A stretch of DNA of 64,000 nucleotides, taken from assembly GCF_014280435.1 (NCBI RefSeq), contig NZ_CP060388.1, positions 3,423,501 through 3,487,500 of the forward strand, in the 5' to 3' direction. This document shows, in pieces, positions 8,450-17,243 of the stretch. The notes beneath the pieces were generated by a model that did no database searches, had not been told where the DNA came from, and saw only the letters and a list, made by a program, of their open reading frames with translations. Position 1 is the first letter of the stretch. Every line of letters starts with the position of its first letter. This DNA comes from Sphingobium sp. KCTC 72723 (GTDB lineage Bacteria > Pseudomonadota > Alphaproteobacteria > Sphingomonadales > Sphingomonadaceae). The position numbers and the translations under genes are program-made.

Positions 8450-9386
8450 AGAGGCTGACTCATAAAGAAGCGGTTTGATTACAGTCTCGTGCGATTCTGC
8501 GGGTGATTTGGTTGACGGATGCGATGAAAAGCCAGGTGGTGGCGCTTTCGATGGTTCGCTCGAAGTCCTTGGCGAGGCGGCGGTTGCGGTTCAGCCATGC
8601 GATTGTCCGCTCGACTACCCAGCGGCGTGGCAGAAGCTTGAAGCCCTTGGCGGCGTCGGAGCGCTTAATTATGTCCAAGGTCCATGTGCCGATTTTGGTG
8701 AGCGCGGTGCGCAGTTTGTCCCCGGCATATCCCCCATCGGCGAAGACGTGACGCAACCACGGGAAGGTTTGGCGGATGCTGGCAAGGACGTCAGGCGCAC
8801 CGTCGCGATCCTGGATATCGGCGGTGTGAACGATGGCACCGACCAGCAGGCCCTGCGTGTCTGTGACGATGTGCCGTTTGCGACCCTTGATCTTCTTGCC
8901 CGCGTCAAAGCCCCGTGGGCCGCCACTTTCTGTCGTTTTCACACTTTGGCTATCGATGACACCCGCGCTGGGAGAAGCTTCCCGACCCATCGCTTCACGT
9001 GCCATTAGCAGCAGGGCGTGGTTGATCGATTTCCACACACCCATTGCGCTCCATCGGTAGAAATAATGCTGTACAGTGGTCATGGGCGGAAATAGCCCTG
9101 GCGGCAGCATCCGCCACGGCAGGCCGCCCCGAAGCAGATAAAGGATCGCCTCGACAATCTGCCGGTAATCCCAAACTGGCGGACGACCGAGCTTCGAACG
9201 CGGTGGGAGCAGCGGTTCCAAAATCGCCCATTCCGCGTCAGTCAGATCACTTGGCAAAAGCAGTTCGGCTCTGGCATACTGCCGCCGGGTGGTGTCGGTC
9301 CACATGTGTCACTCCGTCGTCGTTTCGCAACTCCGACTGAATCACATCTCGCTGATATCACCCAACTTCTTTTTCGGTCAGCCTCT
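8450..9386 (-). mobile_element. IS5-family (IS427-like) element, copy 1, complete
   Basis: A 937-base element bounded by AGAGGCTGACTC (outer, 3' end of the transposase) and AGAGGCTGACCG (inner, 5' end). It is almost identical to copy 2 at 14562-15498 in inverted orientation, and the two enclose the giant RTX gene. Immediately flanking bases are TC (outer) and TA (inner); no exact target duplication is evident. Confidence 0.9.
8460..9305 (-). CDS. IS5-family transposase, copy 1
   Basis: An intact 281-residue DDE transposase. DUF4096-type N-terminal domain (TDAEWAILEPLLP, then YLLRGGLPWRMLPP), first catalytic Asp in VIDSQSVKTTESGG, second Asp in VFADGGYAGDK and Glu in RWVVERTIAWLNRNRR. It differs from copy 2 by one residue near the C-terminus (Thr/Asn). 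It is probably functional. Confidence 0.95.
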   Translation of the reverse strand: MWTDTTRRQYARAELLLPSDLTDAEWAILEPLLPPRSKLGRPPVWDYRQIVEAILYLLRGGLPWRMLPPGLFPPMTTVQHYFYRWSAMGVWKSINHALLLMAREAMGREASPSAGVIDSQSVKTTESGGPRGFDAGKKIKGRKRHIVTDTQGLLVGAIVHTADIQDRDGAPDVLASIRQTFPWLRHVFADGGYAGDKLRTALTKIGTWTLDIIKRSDAAKGFKLLPRRWVVERTIAWLNRNRRLAKDFERTIESATTWLFIASVNQITRRIARDCNQTASL

Positions 9387-9432
9387 TAGCAACGCGCAAT
9401 GCCGAGGCCACGATTCCCCAATGGAATGCCCT

Positions 9433-12400
9433 TTAGAAAAGGAAATCGCTTGTTGTAAACTGACCGACGGTCATGTTGGCAACGAGGATGGTCCCGGTGC
9501 CGCCAGCCTCGCCGATGAGCACATTGGAACCTGACTGCAGGAAGCTGAGGTCAGCAAAGCTGATACCACTGCCGCGGAAGTCGATAAGATCGACATTGTC
9601 TTCAAAGTCCTGGATGACATCGTTGCCCAGATTGTGCTGGGCGTAGATGAACCAGTCACGACCGCCGGCGCCGCCATTCAGCGTGTCGTTGCCAAGCCCG
9701 CCTTCGAGCTTGTCGTTGCCCCCCTGCCCCGTCAGGAAGTCGTTTCCAGCACCGCCTATGAGCGTATCGCTGTCGCCCAGACCATTGAGGCTGTCATCGC
9801 CGTCGCCGCCACTAAGAACGTTCGAGGAATGATTGCCGCTGAGACTGTCGTTGAAGGCCGATCCGGTGATGTTCTCGATCGAGTTATAGGAGTCTCCGGC
9901 CGCATCTCCGCTATTCTTGTTGGGATAGAGAAAGTCTGCGCGCAGGCCCGAAAGCGCCGTTTCATAGGATGCGGTATCGGTGCCTGCGCCACCGCGCAGC
10001 GTATCGCCACCTATGCCGCCAATCAGAACGTCGTTGCCCGCACCGCCATCGAGAATGTCATTGCCCTCAAAGCCATAAAGCTCGTCATTGCCGCCAAGAC
10101 CGAACAATGTCTCGGACGCAGACGTACCCCGAATGGCGGTCGCGCCCTGATCGTCACCTTCTGTAGGACCCGACGCGATCGACTCGTTGCCGTCGGTGAT
10201 GGTGAGCGCAAAGTTCTGATAGACGTCGCCAGACCCGCTTATGCTGGCATCGCGCGCGCCGACAGCAACGGCGTATAGCGCCTTGGTTTCAAAATCTGGC
10301 GAAGCGCCGGCGTAGAAGAGCGACGTCGTGCCGCCTGCGGTGCGTAGTTCAAAGGTCGCAGCGTCCGATCCGGTGAGGAAGTAAGCGTTCGATCCCAGGG
10401 CATCGTCGACGATCGCGACATCGGCGACCTTGATCCCGCCCCCGACGGCACTGTTTTCTGCAAGCGTAGAGACGACATTTCTGAGCGTCACAGCGGTCGG
10501 CGCTTCATTCACATCAACCAGATTGAGCGAAAACACTGTCTGGATATCTGGCTCACCCGCCTTGGTACCAAGGATCGTGAAGGCGCGAACAGAACCCTGC
10601 TCATAATCGAGCGCAGTAGTCGTCGCGACCACCTGATTGCCAACCAGCGCGAAAAGGCCGTTGTCGTTGTTGACAAGGCTGAAGCTGTACCCGGCAGCGG
10701 CCGCCAGGCTGCCGATCACCGTTCCCTGTGCGATATTCTCGGCTACAGACGTGGTGGAAAAGGACATTGTCAGCGGTGCTTCGGCAACATCGGTCACAGC
10801 AACTGCGAGCGGCCGGGTGACCACCACATTGCTGGCCGGGGTTGCGGTGATCACTAGACTGACTGTCGGGCTCGTCTCGAAATCGAGCGAGGCACCTGCC
10901 TTGAGATACAAGGCCCCATTCTCGATCACAAAGCGCGGGTCGTTTACAGAAAGCGTGTTGCCAAGAAATGCCGGATCGGTGTCCGCGTCGCTGACTGTCA
11001 CATTTGCGACGAAGGTCAGCGCCGAAGTGTTTTCCGGGACTGCATGTAGATTGGAAACGACAATGTCGGTTGGCGCATCGTCACCATCGACCACGGCCAT
11101 AGAGACATTTTGCAGAACCTGTGTTGTGCCGCCAACCAGAACCCCAATTGCGAGGTCGATCACTGGTTCCGCTTCAAAATCGAGCGAAACGCCTGCCTTG
11201 AGGTACAGCGCTCCATTCTCGACAACGAATCGGGCATCGTCAACGACCAATATATTATCGCGAAACGCCGGACTGCTGTCCGGATCGATTACGGAGAGAT
11301 TTGCGACGAATGTCTGGCTTGTGCTGTTTTCATCCAGCGCGCGCAGATCGGCAACCATGACGCTTGTAGGCGCATCATCAGCATCTGCTACTGCCACATT
11401 TACCGTTTGAGAAACAATCGAACCTGCCTGTGTCGTGACACCAAGGTTCAGACTGACATGAGGCTCGGCTTCGAAATCGAATTGCACGCCATCCTTGAGA
11501 TAGAGGCCGCCATCTATGATTTGGAAACGATCGTCATCGACTGTAAAGTCATGCGCGCCAGATGCAGGCTGCCCATTTTGTTCCACGACCGCAATGTTAG
11601 CAACGAACGTCGGTCCACTTATGTTTTCGATGACCGCGCGAAGATCGGACACCGTGATTGTCGGCGGTACCGGCTCGGAATTCGTAACATCGATCGCAAT
11701 CGTCTGAGCCAATACGGCGCCCGTGCCCGAAGTCACTGTGACGGTCAAATTGATGACGGGTTCACTCTCGAAGCTGAGCGATGCATCAGATTTAAGATAG
11801 ATATCGCGATTCTGGATCATGAAACGCGTGTCGCTCAGCGTAACGACATTATCGCGAAACGCCTGATCGAGGTCGGGATCGACAACGACGAAGTTCCCCA
11901 CCAGAATCGCGCTGTCTGGATTTTCCGGCACAGAGACAACATTATAGATGTTGAGAGACGTCGGAGCCTCGTTCACATCGGTGAGCGTGAGCGTAAAAGT
12001 CTGTTCGATGATGCCGCCACCAGCCTCAACAGCCCGAATCGTCACGTCCCTGACGATATTCTGCTCAAAGTTCAGCGGGGTCGTTCCTGCGGTCAGCACA
12101 TTGCCCGTAATGGAAAAGAAGCCATTGGAGTCGTTGACTACACTGTAAACATAGGTGCCTTGGCCAGTGGTGCTAAGCACGGCAAGCGTTTCGCCATTGC
12201 CAAGGGCTTCAAGGACATTGAGCGTCGAAAGGCTGACGACAGGAAGCGGCGAGCTCAAGAGCTGCTGCAGTGAAAAGGTACCGTCTGTAAATTTGAAGAA
12301 TTCGACGGCCGAAACAAGGTCGCTCCCGTCTGAGCCAACCGTCCGGTTATCCTTGATGGAAACGCTGGTCGATGACAGTTGCCTTACGGTATAGAGCGAT

Positions 12401-14145
12401 CGCGAACCGAAATACTGGACGGTGTCACTACCTGCGCCGCCTTCCAGTCCATCGTCGCCGGCCCCGCCAATCAGCAGATCGTTGCCGGCCGCGCCGACAA
12501 GGCGATCGTCACCGCCCCCGCCGCGCAACGTATCATTCCCGTCGCCGCCTACCAACGTGTCAGCGAACAACCCTCCGGTCGCTATGTCATCGCCGCTGCC
12601 ACCGTGGAAGAACAAGCGCTCGGCGCCAACCATGTGGGTGCCATCGGCCAGTGTCTGATCCTGGACATTGAGATTCACCGAAAGCGCCTGCGAGATCGAA
12701 CGACGGTCGAGTACATAGGCTTCAGGGCTGATGTCGAATGTCAACACGCGATTCATCACAGGGTCGCCCCGATGAAAATAAGCATCGTTGGCAACGAACA
12801 TGGTCTGGCCGTCGATAAAGATGCCTTCGATCGCATCGGCTTCAGGCAAGGTGTAGGTGCCCACGACCGCGCCCGTTGCGACATCGATCTTGGCCACATA
12901 GCCAATCCGACCTGCGCCTGCATCACCATAGCTGTAGTAAAGCGATCCTTCCGGTCCTGAGTTGGGATCGAAGAACAGTTGGTCCGGCTCAAAGGCTACG
13001 TTGATCGATTTGATAAATGCGCCCGTGGTGGCAGAGTGCCACTCAATCGTCCGCACGAGCGCATTGCCATTTTCATGGCCGATGATGATGGCATCGAGCG
13101 TGGGATCGTAGGCAAGGCCGTTAACAGACGTTCCTTCCCGCGGCGCGATCGCGCGCAGATAGGTTCCATCTTCGCTGTAGACCCGGATCAGGCGCTCACT
13201 CAGAGACGCTGCAAACACTTCGCCGGTCGACGCCTTGTACGCTAGCCCCTGCAGCGCACGAATGGGGGCTTTGAGGACAACTTCGTTGATCAAGGTCGAA
13301 AAATCAGCAGTGAGATGCATCAGCGACGGCGTGTAAGAGGAGTCTCCTGGTTCTCCCTGGCCTTCGTTCGCTGCCCACCATGTTCCATCGGCAGCACGGG
13401 TCAAACCAGTGATTGTAAACCCGGTCCCGGGAGTCGCTCCAACGCCATCAGGCAAATTCGCGGCGTTCAAAAGATTGGCACTGCCGTCAGCGCTGCCCCA
13501 GTAAGAGGCGGCCGATGTATAGCCTACCATCGGAACGTCGCCATCGGAAAAGCGCAGATTTTCAATGCTGCTCAGCACATCGGTGCCTTCAGCCGCGCTA
13601 ACGATCCTGTAGGTGCCGTTTGCCTGCAACGTGATGCTGTAGCTGCTTGCTGCCCCGGCAAACACGGCCGTGTCATAGCCATTACCACCATTGAGAGTGT
13701 CGCTGCCGCCCGCGCCCATCAACACGTCGTCGCCATCATATCCGCTCAAGGTATCAGCCTGCCCGGCGCCCGTGAACCGGTCCGCTGCGGTGCCGCCGGT
13801 GACCGATAACGCTTCCACGTTCACGATCGTGCTGCCGTCTCCGACATACTGCATCACGGTGGGATCGGTTATATCAATCGTAAGCGACACGGCCGCCTTG
13901 GCGAAATCGGAATTAACCCGGTCGATGCCGGCGCCGCCGTCGAAATAGTCCGGGCCTGTGCCGCGCTTGCTGATCAGCGTGTCGTTGCCGTCTTCACCAT
14001 AAAGATAATCCGTGCCGGGGCCGCTGGTTATCGTGTCGTTGCCCGCGCCGCCATACAGCTTGTCGCTACCGCCAAGGCCATCGATCTTGTCACTGCCATC
14101 TGTCCCGATGAGCGTGTCGTTGCCTGAGGTACCGGTTATATCCAT
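9433..14145 (-). CDS. Giant RTX/cadherin-like secreted protein with embedded beta-propeller
   Basis: This 1570-residue protein is predicted to be exported by a type I system: it has no signal peptide, many GGxGxDxLxG calcium-binding nonapeptides, and ends in the short hydrophobic tail SDFLF. Layout: RTX repeats at about 5-165; a propeller- or esterase-like segment at about 245-470; RTX at 515-575; four roughly 100-residue cadherin-like repeats at about 735-1135 (each with an ENxx...FVANxxV...F-E start and a YLK...FE.EP core); two more divergent repeats at 1137-1300; C-terminal RTX from about 1332. A GGAG ribosome-binding site precedes the ATG. Expected role: surface adhesin or matrix protein binding the EPS. 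No secretion genes accompany it, and it is enclosed by inverted IS5 copies. Confidence 0.85.
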   Translation of the reverse strand: MDITGTSGNDTLIGTDGSDKIDGLGGSDKLYGGAGNDTITSGPGTDYLYGEDGNDTLISKRGTGPDYFDGGAGIDRVNSDFAKAAVSLTIDITDPTVMQYVGDGSTIVNVEALSVTGGTAADRFTGAGQADTLSGYDGDDVLMGAGGSDTLNGGNGYDTAVFAGAASSYSITLQANGTYRIVSAAEGTDVLSSIENLRFSDGDVPMVGYTSAASYWGSADGSANLLNAANLPDGVGATPGTGFTITGLTRAADGTWWAANEGQGEPGDSSYTPSLMHLTADFSTLINEVVLKAPIRALQGLAYKASTGEVFAASLSERLIRVYSEDGTYLRAIAPREGTSVNGLAYDPTLDAIIIGHENGNALVRTIEWHSATTGAFIKSINVAFEPDQLFFDPNSGPEGSLYYSYGDAGAGRIGYVAKIDVATGAVVGTYTLPEADAIEGIFIDGQTMFVANDAYFHRGDPVMNRVLTFDISPEAYVLDRRSISQALSVNLNVQDQTLADGTHMVGAERLFFHGGSGDDIATGGLFADTLVGGDGNDTLRGGGGDDRLVGAAGNDLLIGGAGDDGLEGGAGSDTVQYFGSRSLYTVRQLSSTSVSIKDNRTVGSDGSDLVSAVEFFKFTDGTFSLQQLLSSPLPVVSLSTLNVLEALGNGETLAVLSTTGQGTYVYSVVNDSNGFFSITGNVLTAGTTPLNFEQNIVRDVTIRAVEAGGGIIEQTFTLTLTDVNEAPTSLNIYNVVSVPENPDSAILVGNFVVVDPDLDQAFRDNVVTLSDTRFMIQNRDIYLKSDASLSFESEPVINLTVTVTSGTGAVLAQTIAIDVTNSEPVPPTITVSDLRAVIENISGPTFVANIAVVEQNGQPASGAHDFTVDDDRFQIIDGGLYLKDGVQFDFEAEPHVSLNLGVTTQAGSIVSQTVNVAVADADDAPTSVMVADLRALDENSTSQTFVANLSVIDPDSSPAFRDNILVVDDARFVVENGALYLKAGVSLDFEAEPVIDLAIGVLVGGTTQVLQNVSMAVVDGDDAPTDIVVSNLHAVPENTSALTFVANVTVSDADTDPAFLGNTLSVNDPRFVIENGALYLKAGASLDFETSPTVSLVITATPASNVVVTRPLAVAVTDVAEAPLTMSFSTTSVAENIAQGTVIGSLAAAAGYSFSLVNNDNGLFALVGNQVVATTTALDYEQGSVRAFTILGTKAGEPDIQTVFSLNLVDVNEAPTAVTLRNVVSTLAENSAVGGGIKVADVAIVDDALGSNAYFLTGSDAATFELRTAGGTTSLFYAGASPDFETKALYAVAVGARDASISGSGDVYQNFALTITDGNESIASGPTEGDDQGATAIRGTSASETLFGLGGNDELYGFEGNDILDGGAGNDVLIGGIGGDTLRGGAGTDTASYETALSGLRADFLYPNKNSGDAAGDSYNSIENITGSAFNDSLSGNHSSNVLSGGDGDDSLNGLGDSDTLIGGAGNDFLTGQGGNDKLEGGLGNDTLNGGAGGRDWFIYAQHNLGNDVIQDFEDNVDLIDFRGSGISFADLSFLQSGSNVLIGEAGGTGTILVANMTVGQFTTSDFLF

Positions 14146-14561
14146 ATTCGTGCAGCTCCAACTTGCGCACCGCAGCTACGGGCGATTGGGCAGTTTAGAT
14201 GCTGCCGGCCATCATTAACCAAAACTGGGTTCAGCGCCTGCACGCTTCAATCAGTCAGAACACGGGCTAAGGCGGGCCGCTTTGAACGTATCTCCACCTG
14301 ATCCTGCATAAGGCGACCCGTATCTGATAAGAGGCGCATGCAGGAACCCTCTCCTTGGAAACAGTCTTACTGTAGAATCCCAGTTGAATAAAGCATTAAT
14401 GATTTCCTTTAAGGACGTTTTTGCAATTTTTCGCTTGCAGCGGGATAGCTTAGCCCAAAGGCTATACAAATGGACGCGTCGATGTCTCAAAAGGAAACAG
14501 TCATTTGCCTAGCCCGTCTTATTCACCGGTCTTAGTTAGAAGGGTTGGCGGGAGTGGCCTA
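14146..14561. other. Upstream region of the giant RTX gene, about 415 bases
   Basis: No gene is seen. The region is AT-richer than its surroundings (14360-14440), as expected for a promoter of the minus-strand RTX gene. A 16-base word tcttattcaccggtct (14517-14532) recurs at 48043-48058. Confidence 0.5.
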
Positions 14562-15498
14562 AGAGGCTGACCGAAAAAAAAGTTGGGTGATATCAGCGAG
14601 ATGTGATTCAGTCGGAGTTGCGAAACGACGACGGAGTGACACATGTGGACCGACACCACCCGGCGGCAGTATGCCAGAGCCGAACTGCTTTTGCCAAGTG
14701 ATCTGACTGACGCGGAATGGGCGATTTTGGAACCGCTGCTCCCACCGCGTTCGAAGCTCGGTCGTCCGCCAGTTTGGGATTACCGGCAGATTGTCGAGGC
14801 GATCCTTTATCTGCTTCGGGGCGGCCTGCCGTGGCGGATGCTGCCGCCAGGGCTATTTCCGCCCATGACCACTGTACAGCATTATTTCTACCGATGGAGC
14901 GCAATGGGTGTGTGGAAATCGATCAACCACGCCCTGCTGCTAATGGCACGTGAAGCGATGGGTCGGGAAGCTTCTCCCAGCGCGGGTGTCATCGATAGCC
15001 AAAGTGTGAAAACGACAGAAAGTGGCGGCCCACGGGGCTTTGACGCGGGCAAGAAGATCAAGGGTCGCAAACGGCACATCGTCACAGACACGCAGGGCCT
15101 GCTGGTCGGTGCCATCGTTCACACCGCCGATATCCAGGATCGCGACGGTGCGCCTGACGTCCTTGCCAGCATCCGCCAAACCTTCCCGTGGTTGCGTCAC
15201 GTCTTCGCCGATGGGGGATATGCCGGGGACAAACTGCGCACCGCGCTCACCAAAATCGGCACATGGACCTTGGACATAATTAAGCGCTCCGACGCCGCCA
15301 AGGGCTTCAAGCTTCTGCCACGCCGCTGGGTAGTCGAGCGGACAATCGCATGGCTGAACCGCAACCGCCGCCTCGCCAAGGACTTTGAGCGAACCATCGA
15401 AAGCGCCACCACCTGGCTTTTCATCGCATCCGTCAACCAAATCACCCGCAGAATCGCACGCGACTGTAATCAAAACGCTTCTTTATGAGTCAGCCTCT
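14562..15498 (+). mobile_element. IS5-family (IS427-like) element, copy 2, complete
   Basis: A 937-base element with AGAGGCTGACCG at the left (inner) end and GAGTCAGCCTCT at the right (outer) end, in opposite orientation to copy 1. The inner flank is TA and the outer flank GA, mirroring copy 1. The pair could move the RTX gene as a composite unit or invert it by recombination. Confidence 0.9.
14643..15488 (+). CDS. IS5-family transposase, copy 2
   Basis: An intact 281-residue DDE transposase, identical to copy 1 apart from one residue near the C-terminus (NQNASL against NQTASL). All three catalytic regions are present. Near identity of the two copies points to recent duplication. Confidence 0.95.
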   Translation: MWTDTTRRQYARAELLLPSDLTDAEWAILEPLLPPRSKLGRPPVWDYRQIVEAILYLLRGGLPWRMLPPGLFPPMTTVQHYFYRWSAMGVWKSINHALLLMAREAMGREASPSAGVIDSQSVKTTESGGPRGFDAGKKIKGRKRHIVTDTQGLLVGAIVHTADIQDRDGAPDVLASIRQTFPWLRHVFADGGYAGDKLRTALTKIGTWTLDIIKRSDAAKGFKLLPRRWVVERTIAWLNRNRRLAKDFERTIESATTWLFIASVNQITRRIARDCNQNASL

Positions 15499-15593
15499 GA
15501 TCCGAAATTAAGGTGATTGGTATCAGCAGGTTAGCTTGACGGCTATTCCTGTCATTGATTCAGGAGTTTTGCGAAACTAACCAAGGATCAACG

Positions 15594-16041
15594 ATGTGGA
15601 CCGATACCACTCGCGAGCTTCATGCGCGACGCGGGCTGATTTTGCCAAGCAATTTGACGGATGCCGAGTGGTCGGTGCTCGCACCGCTGTTGCCACCTGC
15701 ATCGCATGTGGGACGCCCCCCCGCAAGTGGCCGATGCGGCGAATTGTCGAAGCGATGTTATACCTGCTGCGCGGCGGCCTGCCATGGCGGATGTTGCCCC
15801 CATGCTTTCCGCCGGTCTCGACGGTGCGGCGCTGGTTTTACCTCTGGCGCGACACCGGCCTGTGGCTGACGATGAACCATGTTTTGCTTATGGCATGCCG
15901 CGAGATGACGGGCCGGGAAGCATCGCCATCGACGGGTGTGATCGACAGCCAGAGCGTCAAAACCACGGAAAGCGGCGGTCCTTGTGGCTATGACGCTGGC
16001 AAGAAGGTCAAGGGCCGTAAACGCCATATCTTGACCGACAC
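15594..16041 (+). pseudogene. Second IS5-type transposase, frameshifted and 3' truncated
   Basis: It starts at 15594 (MWTDTTRELHARRGL) and runs to GRPP. The frame then shifts at a run of seven C (about 15714-15721) and continues in another frame as KWPMRRIVEAMLYLLRGGLP and VIDSQSVKTTESGG to LTDT. At about 16041 it is joined in frame to an IS66 tnpA, so the last two catalytic residues are missing. It is clearly distinct from the IS5 copies next to it. Confidence 0.8.
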
Positions 16042-16333
16042 CGAGACGTTGGCGCGCGTCGCGCGGCGCTACGATGTGTCGCGAAGCCAGATCTATCAAT
16101 GGCGCCATTTGTTCAGCAAGCGAGGGTTGCTGCCTGCGGCGGACGGACCGACCTTTTTGCCGGTTGATATCGTGGCGTCCATGCTGAGCGCGGAACCCGT
16201 GCTCGATGACCGGGTGGTGGTCTCGCCCTTGATCGTCGAGCTGTGTCTGGCGCAAGGACGGCGGCTTCGCTTCGATGCCGGCATCGAGGCTACTGTCTTG
16301 ACCCGGCTTATCCGGTCGGTGGAAGCTGCATGA
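16042..16333 (+). pseudogene. IS66 TnpA, C-terminal part, fused to the IS5 fragment
   Basis: After the junction the frame reads LARVARRYDVSRSQIYQWRH and continues to LIRSVEAA-stop, the HTH and tail of an IS66 Orf1. The N-terminus is replaced by the IS5 transposase fragment, giving a continuous chimeric reading frame of 245 residues (15596-16333). The stop overlaps the tnpB start at 16330. Confidence 0.75.
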
Positions 16334-16513
16334 TCGGACCGGGCACCGGCGTAAGGGTCTATCTCGCCTGCGGCGTCACTGACATGCGCAAAGGGATTTC
16401 GGGTCTTGCGATGCTGGCCCAGACCGTGCTGCGACAGAAGCCGGCCAGCGGTGCCGTATTCGCCTTTCGGGGACGGCGCGGCGACAGGCTGAAGCTGCTT
16501 TACTGGGATGGTC
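16330..16513 (+). pseudogene. IS66 TnpB fragment
   Basis: It begins MIGPGTGVRVYLACGVTDMR at 16330 and runs to LLYWDG, then diverges at about 16513 where a different sequence starts. TnpB normally continues for another 50 or so residues, so this is a truncated copy. Confidence 0.75.
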
Positions 16514-16613
16514 GCCCATCTCCATGTCGGCGCACAACGCCCTGTCCAGCATCCACTCTGCGACCTGGATGATCTCACCCGGCCTGATCTCTACCCGGAT
16601 GATCGCGCCATTG
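16513..16613 (-). pseudogene. 3' part of a small IS-associated gene split by an IS66 insertion
   Basis: Read on the minus strand, joined to 19724-19805 after removing the IS66 element and one copy of its target duplication, the frame gives MVEFHYRWHPYYGGRFRHEG followed by a stretch ending in EWMLDRALCADMEMGD. This resembles a small conserved protein often found near transposons. The end is lost at the TnpB junction. Function unknown. Confidence 0.6.
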
Positions 16614-16649
16614 GTAAGCGCCGACGGAAGGCGTCGTTGACACGGGCTG

Positions 16650-17243
16650 TCAGGCTTTTCGGCGTGTCCGTGGCGCCCATTTTTTCGCGAGCGCTTCCAG
16701 CCTTGCCTCTATCAGGGGGATATCGGGCTTGGCGTTAGGATCATGGTCTTCACCGAGGGTCTCGAGCGCCTCTTCGTGATATTCATGTTGGGGGTCGGCG
16801 AGCGCTTCGAGCTTTTCGGCGTAACCCCATGGGCCGCCACAGTCCTCTGGCGGCCGCATGCCTACTGCATCGAGGATGAGCGGATATGTCAGGTGCGGGC
16901 TGGCCGTGCTGATGCGCTCGATCTTGACGCTATGCTCCCAGGCATCGCCAAAGTCATAGAGATATCGGAAGGTCTTGCGCCTCGTATCCGCCAGGACCTG
17001 GGCGAGAGTGGCCTTACGGGCGTCGAGCGGCCCGTCGAAGCCATATTCAGGATCAGGGATGCCAAAGCCGGTCTGCCCGAAGCTCATTTCCCACAGGTGA
17101 GAGTCCGTCCAGGAGAAGGCGGTCTGGATGACGGTGTGCAGACGGTCGAGCCGGATATTGAGCGGCACCTCCAGCGTTCGGCTGACGGCCGGCGTGACAT
17201 CGTCCAGCGTAATCTTCATCCGCACGACAGTGCCGTTGCTCAC
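16650..17243 (-). CDS. Plasmid pRiA4b ORF-3-like passenger protein
   Basis: With a GTG start at 17243, the protein is about 197 residues and its start overlaps the tnpC stop (GTGA), so it is translated as the fourth gene of the IS66 operon. A longer frame opens at 17291. The segment IRLDRLHTVIQTAFSWTDSH, then FGDAWEHSVKIE and CGGPWGY, are marks of the PRiA4_ORF3 family. Its biochemical function is not known; it occurs as cargo in mobile elements. Confidence 0.85.
   Translation of the reverse strand: MSNGTVVRMKITLDDVTPAVSRTLEVPLNIRLDRLHTVIQTAFSWTDSHLWEMSFGQTGFGIPDPEYGFDGPLDARKATLAQVLADTRRKTFRYLYDFGDAWEHSVKIERISTASPHLTYPLILDAVGMRPPEDCGGPWGYAEKLEALADPQHEYHEEALETLGEDHDPNAKPDIPLIEARLEALAKKWAPRTRRKA

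Noticed and set aside
9634..14218. Several long open frames on the plus strand opposite the giant RTX gene
   Set aside because: They are the antisense of Asp/Gly/Asn-rich RTX repeats, show no family motifs or ribosome-binding sites, and the minus-strand protein explains the region.
8448..15500. Target-site duplication for the IS5 pair as a composite transposon
   Set aside because: Outer flanks are TC and GA, inner flanks TA and TA; no matching direct repeat of 2-4 bases could be shown.
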